NCBI GenBank assembly: GCA_049965795.1
Contig: JBMFVW010000011.1
Coordinates: forward strand, 1-50,927
Length of the DNA stretch: 50,927 nucleotides
Origin: Acidulodesulfobacterium_A sp049965795
Lineage (GTDB): Bacteria > SZUA-79 > Acidulodesulfobacterales > Acidulodesulfobacteraceae
Reading direction: 5' to 3'
Shown here: positions 1-7,936 of the stretch, in pieces
Layout of the letters: each line of letters opens with the position of its first letter
Numbering within the stretch: the first letter of the stretch is position 1
The notes under the pieces: model-generated
What the model saw: the letters and a program-made list of their open reading frames with translations, nothing else
Databases searched by the model: none
What the model was told of the DNA's origin: nothing
Position numbers and translations under genes: made by a program

Positions 1-1124
1 CCTTTCTCGTCAATTTCCGCAGGATTGTTTTCTATTGCAAAACCCATGGTAGTAAAAGACTCTTTTGCAATTTTTTGGAGTTTGTCTTTTTCGACGCCTA
101 AGTCTTTAAGTTTTAAGTTAAGATTTAAGGCGGCGAGTATCTCTTTTGTTTTTTCTATCAAAGACATTGCATATTCATCGTCGCTTTTACCGGCTCTTTT
201 TATTCCAAAATGGTGAGCTATCAGCATATAATCCCTTTTGCATACTTCAAGATTATATTTCATCGATTCTAATGCCAGAACTGCCAGCCCGGCTCCGTGA
301 GCTATATTTGGATAATTTCCGGATACCGGATGTTCCATTGCATGCATTATCCCGACGCCGGAAATATCTATTGCAAGTCCTGCAAGAGCAGAAGCAAGCG
401 CCATATTTCCCCTTGCTTCAATATTTTCGGGCTCGCTATAAGCTTTAAGCAGATTGTCTTTCAAAAGATAAAATGCCTGCATGCAATATGCCGATGAAAA
501 CTCGTTTTTTGCTTTTCCGGTAAAAGCTTCCAAGATATGCACAAAAACGTCAAAACCTGTTGCAGCCGTAACATTAGGAGGCATTGACGAAGTAATTTCA
601 GGATCTATTATGGCTTCTTTGGGATACATACATTCATAACCGAAACCTGGTTTTTCGCCCGTCGCCGTATTAGTCATAACCGAATACCTGTTTACCTCGC
701 TTCCCGTTCCGGAAGTTGAAACTACGGTTACAACCGGAATAGCATCATTTGCCGGAGTTTTTAGATATTCCCATACAGGTATACTCCCCTTAGCGGCAAC
801 TGCTATGGCTTTTGCCGAATCAAGCGGACTTCCGCCTCCCAAACCTATTATAAGACCAATCCCCTTTTGCTTTGCTATTTTTGCTGCTTCGTCTATTTCC
901 GTTATAGTGGGATTAGGCGTTATTCCGTCATAAACCGTTACGGTTATTCCCGAATCTGTTAAAATTTTAACAAGTTTATCTAACGTTCCGGTTTTTTGCA
1001 TCGAATTTTTTCCGGTAACTATTAATACCTTATCGGAATATTTTTTGGCAATGTTCCCTGCTTCGGAAATAATGCCTGCTCCAAAATGTATTTTGACAGG
1101 ATTGTAAATAGTAAAAGATTTCAT
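1..1124 (-). CDS. Iron-containing alcohol dehydrogenase (partial, C-terminus off window)
   Basis: Reading the minus strand from an ATG at 1124 gives about 374 residues with no stop before the window edge. The start is supported by an AGAGGT Shine-Dalgarno about 7 bases upstream. The N-terminus (MKSFTIYNPVKIHFGAG) is typical of group III iron-dependent alcohol dehydrogenases, followed by the NAD-binding GLGGGSPLDSAKA segment. The metal ligands are visible: Asp and His in GFDVFVHILEAF, then His residues in GIMHAMEHP and NIAHGAGLA. Family members are about 380-390 residues, so only a short C-terminal piece is missing. It probably interconverts an alcohol and an aldehyde or ketone in the cytoplasm with NAD(H); the substrate cannot be read from sequence. 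It is divergent from pstS. Confidence 0.9.
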   Translation of the reverse strand, partial: MKSFTIYNPVKIHFGAGIISEAGNIAKKYSDKVLIVTGKNSMQKTGTLDKLVKILTDSGITVTVYDGITPNPTITEIDEAAKIAKQKGIGLIIGLGGGSPLDSAKAIAVAAKGSIPVWEYLKTPANDAIPVVTVVSTSGTGSEVNRYSVMTNTATGEKPGFGYECMYPKEAIIDPEITSSMPPNVTAATGFDVFVHILEAFTGKAKNEFSSAYCMQAFYLLKDNLLKAYSEPENIEARGNMALASALAGLAIDISGVGIMHAMEHPVSGNYPNIAHGAGLAVLALESMKYNLEVCKRDYMLIAHHFGIKRAGKSDDEYAMSLIEKTKEILAALNLNLKLKDLGVEKDKLQKIAKESFTTMGFAIENNPAEIDEK

Positions 1125-1315
1125 AATTTTACCTCTTTTTATACAATAGTTAATATTATAATTGTAGAATATATTTAAATTTATATTATATCACATTCTG
1201 CAATGGATTTAAATTTTTAAAAATTCCCTTAAATTACTGATATTTAGTTAATCATGCACTTTTTCCGAAATAAGAATATGCCTCCTAAACCTATAATATT
1301 TTTAAGTGAAAAGAA

Positions 1316-1368
1316 TTGTTACAAAAATTTAACATAATTGTAATAAAATTGTAATAAAAATCTGTTAT
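1316..1368 (+). promoter_or_regulatory. Pho box: four 11-bp-spaced repeats upstream of pstS
   Basis: TTGTTAC (1316), ATTTAAC (1327), TTGTAAT (1338) and TTGTAAT (1349) start exactly 11 bases apart, separated by AT-rich 4-base spacers; a fifth, CTGTTAT (1362), is 2 bases out of phase. This is the architecture of PhoB binding sites (7-base direct repeats every 11 bases, consensus near CTGTCAT). A -10-like GATAAT lies at 1369-1374. The position immediately upstream of pstS fits phosphate-starvation activation. No phoB or phoR is present in the window. Confidence 0.7.
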
Positions 1369-1436
1369 GATAATTAAAGCAATAAATTGCGTGATAAGAC
1401 AAATCAAAATTTTAAATTTAATTATGGAGGAGATGT

Positions 1437-2537
1437 ATGAACAAAAGCGGTAAGAAAAAAATGCTGTTAGGAGTTGCGGCAGTTTCGGCCGTAGTCGGAT
1501 TGTCTTTTCTTGTTTCCGGATGCGCCAAATCGAAAGCCCCTGCGGCAGGCTCAAGTTCAAAAACGCCGGCGGGAACGCTGACTATTTCGGGATCTACCAT
1601 GCTGTACCCTTTAAACTCGGTATGGGCGGTCAAGTATCATAAACTGCATCCTGACGTTACGGTTTCTGTTGCCGGTACAGGTTCCGGGTTCGGAATTTCA
1701 AATGCGGCAGACGGAAACATTACAATAGGTGCTTCCGATGCTTATCTAACTAAAGCTTTCAAAAAAAGGTATCCGAATTTAATTAACGTTCCGGTTGCTC
1801 TCGACGATGCGCAGGTTATCTACAATATTCCAGGAATACCGGACAACGTAAATCTTAAAATGACGCCTAAATTAGTCGCAGAAATCTATATGGGCAAAAT
1901 TAATAACTGGGATAATCCAATATTTAAAAAATTAAACCCTAAATATAAGTTTCCGAACTTACATATTTTTGTAGTTCATAGAGCCGATGCAAGCGGAACT
2001 ACTTTTGATTTTACGAGTCTTTTAACGGATACTTCTAAAGCATGGGCAAAGAAAGTGGGAAGAAGCCTTTCTCCCGATTGGCCTGTAGGAAGCGGTTATC
2101 TTGGAAGCGATGCGGTAGTGGCGGCAGTTAAAAGTACGCCCGGCGGAATAGGCTACGTCGGTCTCGGTTGGGTTTTGGAATATCATCTTGCAAGCGCTGC
2201 AATGTTAAACAAAGCCGGCAATTACGTCATCGGTTCCGTTAAAACCATAGCCGCGGCGGCTAACTCCGCTTTAAAACAGGGCGATTTTCCGTCCGATTTT
2301 GATAAATCTATAGTTTGGAACGTTTCGGCGAAGAACGCCTATCCAGATTCAAATTTCGAATTCTGGATGATTAAGAAAAAACAGCCGAATCCTTCTACTA
2401 CCGAATCTATAAAAGACTTAGTAAACTGGGCGCTTGGACCGGGACAGGCGGCAAAATATACCGTTAAGACAGGCTTTGCTCCGCTTCCAAAATCAGTTTT
2501 GCCTAACGTTAAGAAACTTTTGGCGCAGGTAAAATAA
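1437..2537 (+). CDS. pstS: Phosphate ABC transporter substrate-binding lipoprotein PstS
   Basis: The 366-residue protein starts with a lipoprotein signal peptide ending in the lipobox LVSGC (Cys29), so it should be anchored in the membrane facing the periplasm, where it captures phosphate for PstCAB. Phosphate-binding loops typical of PstS are visible: SGSTMLYPL (about 51-59), GTGSGFGI and RADASGTT (about 182-189), then the GGIGYVGLGW segment. The start is set by a strong GGAGGAGAT Shine-Dalgarno. It is first in the pst locus behind the Pho box, but separated from pstC by 291 bases holding two palindromic elements, which may allow pstS to be expressed more strongly than the permease genes, as is common for binding proteins. 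Confidence 0.97.
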   Translation: MNKSGKKKMLLGVAAVSAVVGLSFLVSGCAKSKAPAAGSSSKTPAGTLTISGSTMLYPLNSVWAVKYHKLHPDVTVSVAGTGSGFGISNAADGNITIGASDAYLTKAFKKRYPNLINVPVALDDAQVIYNIPGIPDNVNLKMTPKLVAEIYMGKINNWDNPIFKKLNPKYKFPNLHIFVVHRADASGTTFDFTSLLTDTSKAWAKKVGRSLSPDWPVGSGYLGSDAVVAAVKSTPGGIGYVGLGWVLEYHLASAAMLNKAGNYVIGSVKTIAAAANSALKQGDFPSDFDKSIVWNVSAKNAYPDSNFEFWMIKKKQPNPSTTESIKDLVNWALGPGQAAKYTVKTGFAPLPKSVLPNVKKLLAQVK

Positions 2538-2552
2538 ATATTCAATTAGTGG

Positions 2553-2579
2553 CGGTGACGGAATTGAATTCTGTCACCG
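2553..2579. repeat. Palindrome of the GACnGAATT family; possible terminator after pstS
   Basis: CGGTGACGGAATT and its near-complement AATTCTGTCACCG face each other across a single G, 16 bases after the pstS stop. The stem is nearly perfect, with one G-T pair. It is followed by TATTTTATATA rather than a clean T-run, so termination is possible but not certain. Related palindromes sit at 29068-29102 and 43156-43185, so it is more likely a dispersed repeat than a dedicated terminator. Confidence 0.7.
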
Positions 2580-2591
2580 TATTTTATATAA

Positions 2592-2685
2592 GAAAAGGTG
2601 TCAGATTTTATTCACTCCTGCGGCATACGGAATAGCCGGTTAATATAGAAAGTTGTTTGCGGAAAATAAAATCTGGCACCTTTTC
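2592..2685. mobile_element. 94-bp MITE-like or REP-like inverted-repeat element
   Basis: The left end GAAAAGGTGTCAGATTTTAT and the right end, whose complement reads GAAAAGGTGCCAGATTTTAT, form terminal inverted repeats of about 21 bases with one mismatch. About 50 bases of non-coding sequence lie between them. No target-site duplication is obvious. It lies between pstS and pstC beside the palindrome at 2553. Similar end sequences are known to me from palindromic repeats associated with REP-associated (IS200-like) transposases, but no transposase is present here, so that link is an inference. Confidence 0.65.
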
Positions 2686-2753
2686 ATGTTTTCCTAACTG
2701 TTTCTATCGGCAATTTAAGGGAGTTATTTTTTTTAGAAAAATTAAAAATAATA

Positions 2754-2762
2754 TGCTATAAT
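2754..2762 (+). promoter_or_regulatory. Extended -10 element upstream of pstC
   Basis: TGCTATAAT matches an extended -10 (TG-n-TATAAT) 66 bases before the pstC start and downstream of the two palindromic elements. No convincing -35 is visible. It could give pstCAB-phoU its own transcript. A second TGGCATAAT ends only 6 bases before the pstC ATG and could produce a leaderless mRNA. Confidence 0.4.
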
Positions 2763-2828
2763 TAAAAAAATTAATCTATACCTAACCTGAATAAAAAATA
2801 TACGCTATAAAACTGGCATAATACTTTA

Positions 2829-3773
2829 ATGTTTAACTTAAAATATAAAGACGATTTTTTTAAATTCATTCTATGGGTGTTTGTTTTCGCCGTAGTAGTA
2901 ATTTTTTTAATAGCCGTTATAGTTATATTATATTACAGTTATCCTTCAATAATCAGGTACGGCATATCTTTTTTGTGGAAAAAAGAATGGAATCCGCCCG
3001 CGGAAATATTCGGAGCTTTAACTTTCCTTGCCGGTACTTTTTTAGTTACGTTTCTCGCTTTAATTTTTGCCATTCCCTTAAGTTTAGGCACCGGAATTTT
3101 TTTACAGGAATACTGTCCGCTTTTTTTAAGAGGAATTTTTACAATTATTATTGAAATGCTTGCAGGCATACCAAGCGTTATATTCGGCGTCTGGGGCGTT
3201 TTGACGGTAGTTCCGTGGATAAGAGAGTCGGTCGAGCCTTTTTTTAGCAGACATTTTTCCGGAGTACCTTTTTTAAAGGTTGAAGAAAATATAGGCTACG
3301 GTGTTCTTGCAGCAAGTATAATCGTAGCTTTTATGATATTGCCGATTATAGCTTCCATAACTAAAGATTCTTTGTCATCCGTTCCTAAGCTGGCTAAAGA
3401 CGGAGCGCTTGCTATGGGTGCCACTAAGTTAGACGTCATAAAAGACGTTTCTCTTCCATATGCATTAAACGGAATATACGGAGGAATAATTTTAGGGTTT
3501 GGAAGGGCTATAGGAGAAACAATAGCAACCGTACTTTTAATAGGAAACCAGGCGGTAATACCAAAATCTTTATTCAGCGTCGGTTACACCATATCTTCAA
3601 TGCTAGCCAATACTTTTACTTTTGCTGTTATCAGCCCCATTTATGCGTCTGCGGAAGTCGAACTGGCGCTCGTTCTTTTGCTGATAAGCCTTATAGTTAA
3701 TATCGTAGGGCGAAATATTTTGAACCGAGTCATAGGCGGAAGATTCAGCAGGTCCCAGTTTGGCGGCGGTTGA
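2829..3773 (+). CDS. pstC: Phosphate ABC transporter permease PstC
   Basis: The 314-residue integral membrane protein has about six hydrophobic segments and the cytoplasmic EAA loop (ALAMGATKLDVIKDVSLPYA, from about residue 191) that docks on the PstB ATPase. With PstA it forms the phosphate channel in the inner membrane. The GIFLQEYCP and EMLAGIPSVIFGVWG segments are typical of PstC. There is no Shine-Dalgarno; the start is chosen because the ATG precedes the first membrane segment by about 10 residues. The pstA gene follows after 65 bases. Confidence 0.95.
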   Translation: MFNLKYKDDFFKFILWVFVFAVVVIFLIAVIVILYYSYPSIIRYGISFLWKKEWNPPAEIFGALTFLAGTFLVTFLALIFAIPLSLGTGIFLQEYCPLFLRGIFTIIIEMLAGIPSVIFGVWGVLTVVPWIRESVEPFFSRHFSGVPFLKVEENIGYGVLAASIIVAFMILPIIASITKDSLSSVPKLAKDGALAMGATKLDVIKDVSLPYALNGIYGGIILGFGRAIGETIATVLLIGNQAVIPKSLFSVGYTISSMLANTFTFAVISPIYASAEVELALVLLLISLIVNIVGRNILNRVIGGRFSRSQFGGG

Positions 3774-3838
3774 TAAAATACAAACAATAAAAATATGAAT
3801 AATAAAAAATTTGCATACTTTAAATATAATATATAATA

Positions 3839-4750
3839 ATGGAACATCAAAATTACGAACCGGTTTTTCCTGTCGATAAAGGTTATCTTAAAAGAAAAAA
3901 AATATATAACAACCTTGCATTTTTGTTTGCAACGGCGGCTTTTTTAATAGGGGCTTTCCCAGTTTTTCATATTATTTATAAAGCTATCGCTATAGGCTAT
4001 AAATATCTTAATTTTAATTTTATTTCTACTTTGCCGACGGGTTTTCCTATAGGTGCCGAAGGCGGTATATTAAACGCTATCATAGGCGACGTATATCTTG
4101 TCGTTATAGCATCGGCCGTCGCCGTTCCTCTCGGCATAGGTACGGGTTTATATTTATCTCTTTTCGGGAAAAAAAGAACGAACTACTTTTTAAGGCTTTT
4201 AAACGAGCTTATGATAGGGATACCTTCTATAGTATGGGGTATCGTAGGGTTTTATATATTTTCCACTAATGCGGGTTTCGGTTTCCATTTTGGATTTTCG
4301 GCCCTTGCAGGCGGTTTTACCCTGGGTTTTATAATGACGCCGATAATAGTATTGCTTACGGAGCAGGCCATTAATCAGATTCCTGCAAGTTATATAGAAG
4401 GAGCGCTTGCTCTCGGCGCTACGAAATTTCAAGCTACAAAATCGGTCATACTTAAAGCGGCTCTTGGCGGTATATTTATCGGGATATTGCTTGGGGTTAT
4501 GAATATTATCGGCCAGACCGCGCCGCTTTTATTTACTAATTACTATAACACCGGTTTGCCGACAGGAGTTACCGGTCCAGGGGGAGCCGTTGGAGACATG
4601 GCTATGCTTATTTTTATATATATTCATGAACCTTCGAGGATATTGCATTATAAAGCCGAAGCGGCTTCGGTAGTATTATTGCTGTTTATATTTTTATTAG
4701 ATCTCGGACTGAGGCTGATAAACTATTTAGTTAAAAAATTTATTTTATAA
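3839..4750 (+). CDS. pstA: Phosphate ABC transporter permease PstA
   Basis: The 303-residue partner permease has six predicted membrane segments, a PstA-type ELMIGIPSIVWGIVGFYIF segment and the EAA loop ALALGATKFQATKSVI (from about residue 189). It pairs with PstC in the inner membrane. There is no Shine-Dalgarno; two overlapping TATAAT-like hexamers (3825-3830 and 3832-3837) lie directly before the ATG, so a leaderless internal transcript is possible. Order pstC-pstA-pstB is standard for the family. Confidence 0.95.
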   Translation: MEHQNYEPVFPVDKGYLKRKKIYNNLAFLFATAAFLIGAFPVFHIIYKAIAIGYKYLNFNFISTLPTGFPIGAEGGILNAIIGDVYLVVIASAVAVPLGIGTGLYLSLFGKKRTNYFLRLLNELMIGIPSIVWGIVGFYIFSTNAGFGFHFGFSALAGGFTLGFIMTPIIVLLTEQAINQIPASYIEGALALGATKFQATKSVILKAALGGIFIGILLGVMNIIGQTAPLLFTNYYNTGLPTGVTGPGGAVGDMAMLIFIYIHEPSRILHYKAEAASVVLLLFIFLLDLGLRLINYLVKKFIL

Positions 4751-4798
4751 AATTTTATCTTACAAATTACATTAAAAACAAAAAAGGAACAATATTTT

Positions 4799-5605
4799 AT
4801 GTCAATTGATAATAACGGCTTAAAACCGGTAAATTCGGCAGACAGCAGCAAAGATAATATCATCGTAAACGTAAAGGATTTAAATTTTTATTACGGAAAT
4901 TATCATTTGCTAAAATCGGTAAACCTTTATTTTAAAAAAAATTCGGTATGTACGCTTTTAGGACCATCGGGATGCGGTAAATCTACTTTTTTAAGAACTC
5001 TGAACAGGATGAACGATTATACGGAGGGTGCAAGACTGACCGGCGAAGTTTTGATAGACGGAAAAAATATATACGATAAGTCGGTTGACGTCGTGGAATT
5101 GAGGCGAAATATAGGCATGGTATTTCAAAATCCTAACCCTTTCCCTAAGTCTATATTTGAAAACGTCGCTTTCGGATTAAAAATTCACGGCATAAAAAAT
5201 AAGGATTTTATTGTGGAAAGAGTCGAAAAGTGTCTTAAGTATGCGGGTCTTTACGATGAAGTCAAAGATAAGCTTAGTAAATCCGCTTTATCTCTTTCCG
5301 GAGGACAGCAGCAGAGATTATGTATAGCAAGAGCTATTGCAACTAACCCTTCGATATTATTAATGGACGAACCGACCGCATATCTTGATCCGGTTTCAAC
5401 CAGTATTATACTTGATTTGATTAATTCTTTTAAAAAATATTATACTATTATAGTAGTCAGTCATAACGTTCAGCAGTCGGGCAGGATTTCAGACTACAGC
5501 GGGTTTTTTTTAGACGGTGAACTGATTGAATTCGACGAATCCGGAAATTTCTTTACAAGGCCTAAAGACAAAAGAACGGAAAATTTTATAACAAGCAGAT
5601 ATTAA
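4799..5605 (+). CDS. pstB: Phosphate ABC transporter ATP-binding protein PstB
   Basis: The 268-residue cytoplasmic ATPase that powers PstCA has Walker A GPSGCGKST (about 55), the PstB-type ATP loop NPFPKSIFENV, signature LSGGQQQR (about 165), Walker B ILLMDEP (about 185) and the switch His in VVSHN (about 219). The sequence after Walker B reads TAYLDP, where most PstB proteins have TSALDP; this does not touch catalytic residues. The stop codon runs into a short AAAAGT tandem repeat before phoU. Confidence 0.96.
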   Translation: MSIDNNGLKPVNSADSSKDNIIVNVKDLNFYYGNYHLLKSVNLYFKKNSVCTLLGPSGCGKSTFLRTLNRMNDYTEGARLTGEVLIDGKNIYDKSVDVVELRRNIGMVFQNPNPFPKSIFENVAFGLKIHGIKNKDFIVERVEKCLKYAGLYDEVKDKLSKSALSLSGGQQQRLCIARAIATNPSILLMDEPTAYLDPVSTSIILDLINSFKKYYTIIVVSHNVQQSGRISDYSGFFLDGELIEFDESGNFFTRPKDKRTENFITSRY

Positions 5606-5627
5606 AAGTAAAAGTAAAAGTAAAAGT
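5604..5627 (+). repeat. Tandem repeat, 4 x AAAAGT, overlapping the pstB stop
   Basis: Four exact copies of AAAAGT begin inside the pstB stop codon and run into A-rich sequence before phoU. It is non-coding for pstB. Copy-number change would alter only the pstB-phoU spacing. Confidence 0.85.
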
Positions 5628-5660
5628 AAAAAATATAAATTTAAATGGAGAGGGGTTACG

Positions 5661-6341
5661 GTGAATATTTTAGATAGCGAGTTGATGAAATTGAAACGCG
5701 GCGTCGTTGAGATGGGTGAAATAGTTGCAAGCCAGTTAAGCAGCGCAACTAAATTTTTATTTGAAAGAGATAAAAATCTTGCCGAGCAGACTATTAAAAA
5801 CGATTTAAAAGTTAATTCCCTTGAAGTCGGCATTAACGAGAGCTGTATAAAACTGCTCGCTCTTTACCAGCCAGAGGCTGCGGATTTAATGTTTATAACG
5901 ACCACTATGAAGATAATAACCGACCTTGAAAGAATGGGGGATTTATGCGCTTCTATATGCCAAATAGGATTAAAGCTTACCGACGGACCGTCCTTTTCGG
6001 AACAATTTAAATGCGTTTATTCCTATTTTGAAGACGTTGCGGCAAGGGACGACGAGATGCTTAAAATGGCTATTAAGATGTTTTCGGACGGAGTTAAAGA
6101 AAACTTAGGGCTTAAAGACGTAATTATAAAAGACGAAAACGTTATAGATCTGCTTTCGCATAAAATTGTAGTAGATATAATCAATAATTCGATAAAAAAT
6201 TTAAATACCTTAGAAAATAATATAACCTATATATTTATAGCCCGCAAATATGAAAGATTTGCCGACCATGCCCAAAAAATTATGGAACTTTTGCTTTATA
6301 TGGACCTCGGCAAAGATTTAAGGAATCTGCCGGAGTATTAA
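5661..6341 (+). CDS. phoU: Phosphate signaling complex protein PhoU
   Basis: This all-alpha 226-residue protein of the usual PhoU length carries the two metal-binding helix signatures, one in each half: DLERMGDLCASI (about 88-99) and RKYERFADHAQKI (about 194-206). PhoU links the Pst transporter to the PhoR kinase and keeps the Pho regulon off when phosphate is plentiful. The start is GTG at 5661, supported by the AGAGGGG Shine-Dalgarno ending 7 bases upstream. Its last 4 bases overlap the end of the convergent efflux gene. The cognate two-component genes are not in this window. Confidence 0.95.
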   Translation: MNILDSELMKLKRGVVEMGEIVASQLSSATKFLFERDKNLAEQTIKNDLKVNSLEVGINESCIKLLALYQPEAADLMFITTTMKIITDLERMGDLCASICQIGLKLTDGPSFSEQFKCVYSYFEDVAARDDEMLKMAIKMFSDGVKENLGLKDVIIKDENVIDLLSHKIVVDIINNSIKNLNTLENNITYIFIARKYERFADHAQKIMELLLYMDLGKDLRNLPEY

Positions 6342-7789
6342 TTTTTCAATCCCATGCCGAGAGCATTGTAAACGCTTATGGCGTCTTCCTTTACGGATAA
6401 AGTTTGATTTATAAGGTTGTATTCCGAATTAAGCAAATTTTCTTTATATGTAAGATAAGTTATTTTAGAGGAAATTCCGGTTTTATATTGCACTTTATAA
6501 ATATTGAAAAGTTTTAGGGCATAGCGGTAATTTTTTTCGTAACTTTTTAGAGTCTGATCATCCTTTTGAAAATCTGCAAGCGCGCTGTCGGTTTCGCTGA
6601 ATGCGTTTATTACCGTATTTCTGTAATTTAATATAGCTTGCTGATATTGCAGTTTAGACCTTTTATATATGCTTATATTAGTTTTATAATTAAATATCGG
6701 CGCAATAATATCTAATCCGAAATTCCAAACGCTGTTTGCATCGGTGATAAAATTATCTAAACCGGGGCTTGCATACCCGTAACTTCCCGTAAGGTTAAAT
6801 ACCGGAAAAAAATTGGCAAGGCTTTCTTTTTTGGCGTAAGCGTATGCAAGAACGTTATATTCCGCTTCTTTAACATCCGGCCTTTGAGTTAAAATTTCGG
6901 ATGGAATATTCGGCGGTATCAGCTTGTAATAACGGTTGCCTTTAAAGTTTAAAACGTTTTTTATATTAGATTTAACCGTCAGCTTAAAACTTTCGGGAAA
7001 TTTCCCCAAATAATATGCAAGCGTATTTTGCGTAATATCTTTTTGCTTTATCGAATCGTTAAGGTCGGTTTTTAAAATTTCAAGGTTTGTTTTTGCATTT
7101 ACTATCGGTTGGGCGTCGGTCAGGCCGTCTTTATATTGTATTTCATAAAGTTTTAAAATTTCTTTTTCGGCTTTGTACTGTTTATTTAAATTAATAATTG
7201 ATTCTTTTAAAGCCTGAATTTGAAAATATGCCTGCGCAACGTTGCTAATAAGAGTCAGTTTGACTACGTCTGCATCTTCCTTGGACACCGAGACGTTAGC
7301 TTTTGCCTGTTTAACCGCATTGTTTACCTGATTCCAAACGTCTAATTCATATGAAGCGTTTAAACCTGCCTGATTTAAATTGTAAATAATAGTAGGGGAA
7401 CCGGAGGAAGATCCGCCGGAAAATATAGAAGTTTCGTAGCCGGGCATTTTATTTCTTGTTGATTCATAGTTGAAGTTGACCGTTGGAAATAAGTTAGATT
7501 CGTTCTGCGAAACGTATGTTTTTGCGACCTGTATATTTTTTATAGCGATAAGATAATTTAAATTGTTTTTTAATGCCTTTGATACTAAATCGTCAAGTTT
7601 TTCGCTTTTAAAATTTTTCCACCAGTCGTTTTTTATTTTAAAATTTTCGTTATTCAGCGCATATTTAAATCTCTTTGGGATTTTAACGGTAATTTTTTTT
7701 GGATGAGTAAATAAACTGCACCCGCTGAAAATAAACATGGACCCGAAAGCAGTAAAAAAAAATAAGAGTAAAGTTTTTTTAATTTTCAT
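6338..7789 (-). CDS. Outer-membrane efflux lipoprotein, TolC/NodT family
   Basis: The 483-residue protein has a lipoprotein signal with lipobox FSGC (Cys24), followed by the doubled TolC-type architecture of long polar helices and short strands. Family marks include NVAQAYFQIQAL, the RPDVKEAEYNV segment (the conserved R-P-D-[IV] of outer-membrane factors), and a matching C-terminal half. It should form the trimeric outer-membrane exit duct for the RND pump encoded divergently at 7937-12167. The strong promoter at 7863-7892 drives it. It converges on phoU with a 4-base overlap. Confidence 0.93.
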   Translation of the reverse strand: MKIKKTLLLFFFTAFGSMFIFSGCSLFTHPKKITVKIPKRFKYALNNENFKIKNDWWKNFKSEKLDDLVSKALKNNLNYLIAIKNIQVAKTYVSQNESNLFPTVNFNYESTRNKMPGYETSIFSGGSSSGSPTIIYNLNQAGLNASYELDVWNQVNNAVKQAKANVSVSKEDADVVKLTLISNVAQAYFQIQALKESIINLNKQYKAEKEILKLYEIQYKDGLTDAQPIVNAKTNLEILKTDLNDSIKQKDITQNTLAYYLGKFPESFKLTVKSNIKNVLNFKGNRYYKLIPPNIPSEILTQRPDVKEAEYNVLAYAYAKKESLANFFPVFNLTGSYGYASPGLDNFITDANSVWNFGLDIIAPIFNYKTNISIYKRSKLQYQQAILNYRNTVINAFSETDSALADFQKDDQTLKSYEKNYRYALKLFNIYKVQYKTGISSKITYLTYKENLLNSEYNLINQTLSVKEDAISVYNALGMGLKN

Positions 7790-7832
7790 AGTTTTTTAGT
7801 TTTAGTTTGTATTTTTTTATGTTGTTTTTTTA

Positions 7833-7861
7833 TTGACTGAATTTTAAATTTATTATATTCT
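7833..7861 (+). promoter_or_regulatory. Candidate promoter for adaptor-RND pump operon
   Basis: TTGACT (7833-7838), a 17-base spacer and TATTCT (7856-7861) form a fair sigma-70-like promoter on the plus strand. The palindrome at 7870-7883 would lie near its transcription start, so a bound protein could control it. Confidence 0.4.
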
Positions 7862-7862
7862 A

Positions 7863-7892
7863 ATTATACTGACTATAAAGTCATATTGTCAA
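7863..7892 (-). promoter_or_regulatory. Strong promoter for outer-membrane efflux gene with operator-like palindrome in the spacer
   Basis: On the minus strand TTGACA (complement of 7887-7892), an 18-base spacer and TATAAT (complement of 7863-7868) match the sigma-70 consensus at every base of both hexamers. The spacer holds TGACTATAAAGTCA (7870-7883), a palindrome with 5-base arms TGACT/AGTCA, a natural site for a repressor that would block RNA polymerase. No regulator gene is adjacent. The hexamers are clear; the operator role is an inference. Confidence 0.65.
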
Positions 7893-7936
7893 TTAAAAAA
7901 TTTATAACTTAACAATCTCATTTTAAAGGTACTAAT

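Noticed and set aside
25..497. Short plus-strand frames in the first 500 bases
   Set aside because: They are antisense to the iron-dependent alcohol dehydrogenase, whose metal-ligand motifs are clear on the minus strand.
5604..5627. CRISPR or other array
   Set aside because: A 6-base unit repeated four times is a microsatellite; no longer spaced repeat of CRISPR type was seen anywhere in the window.
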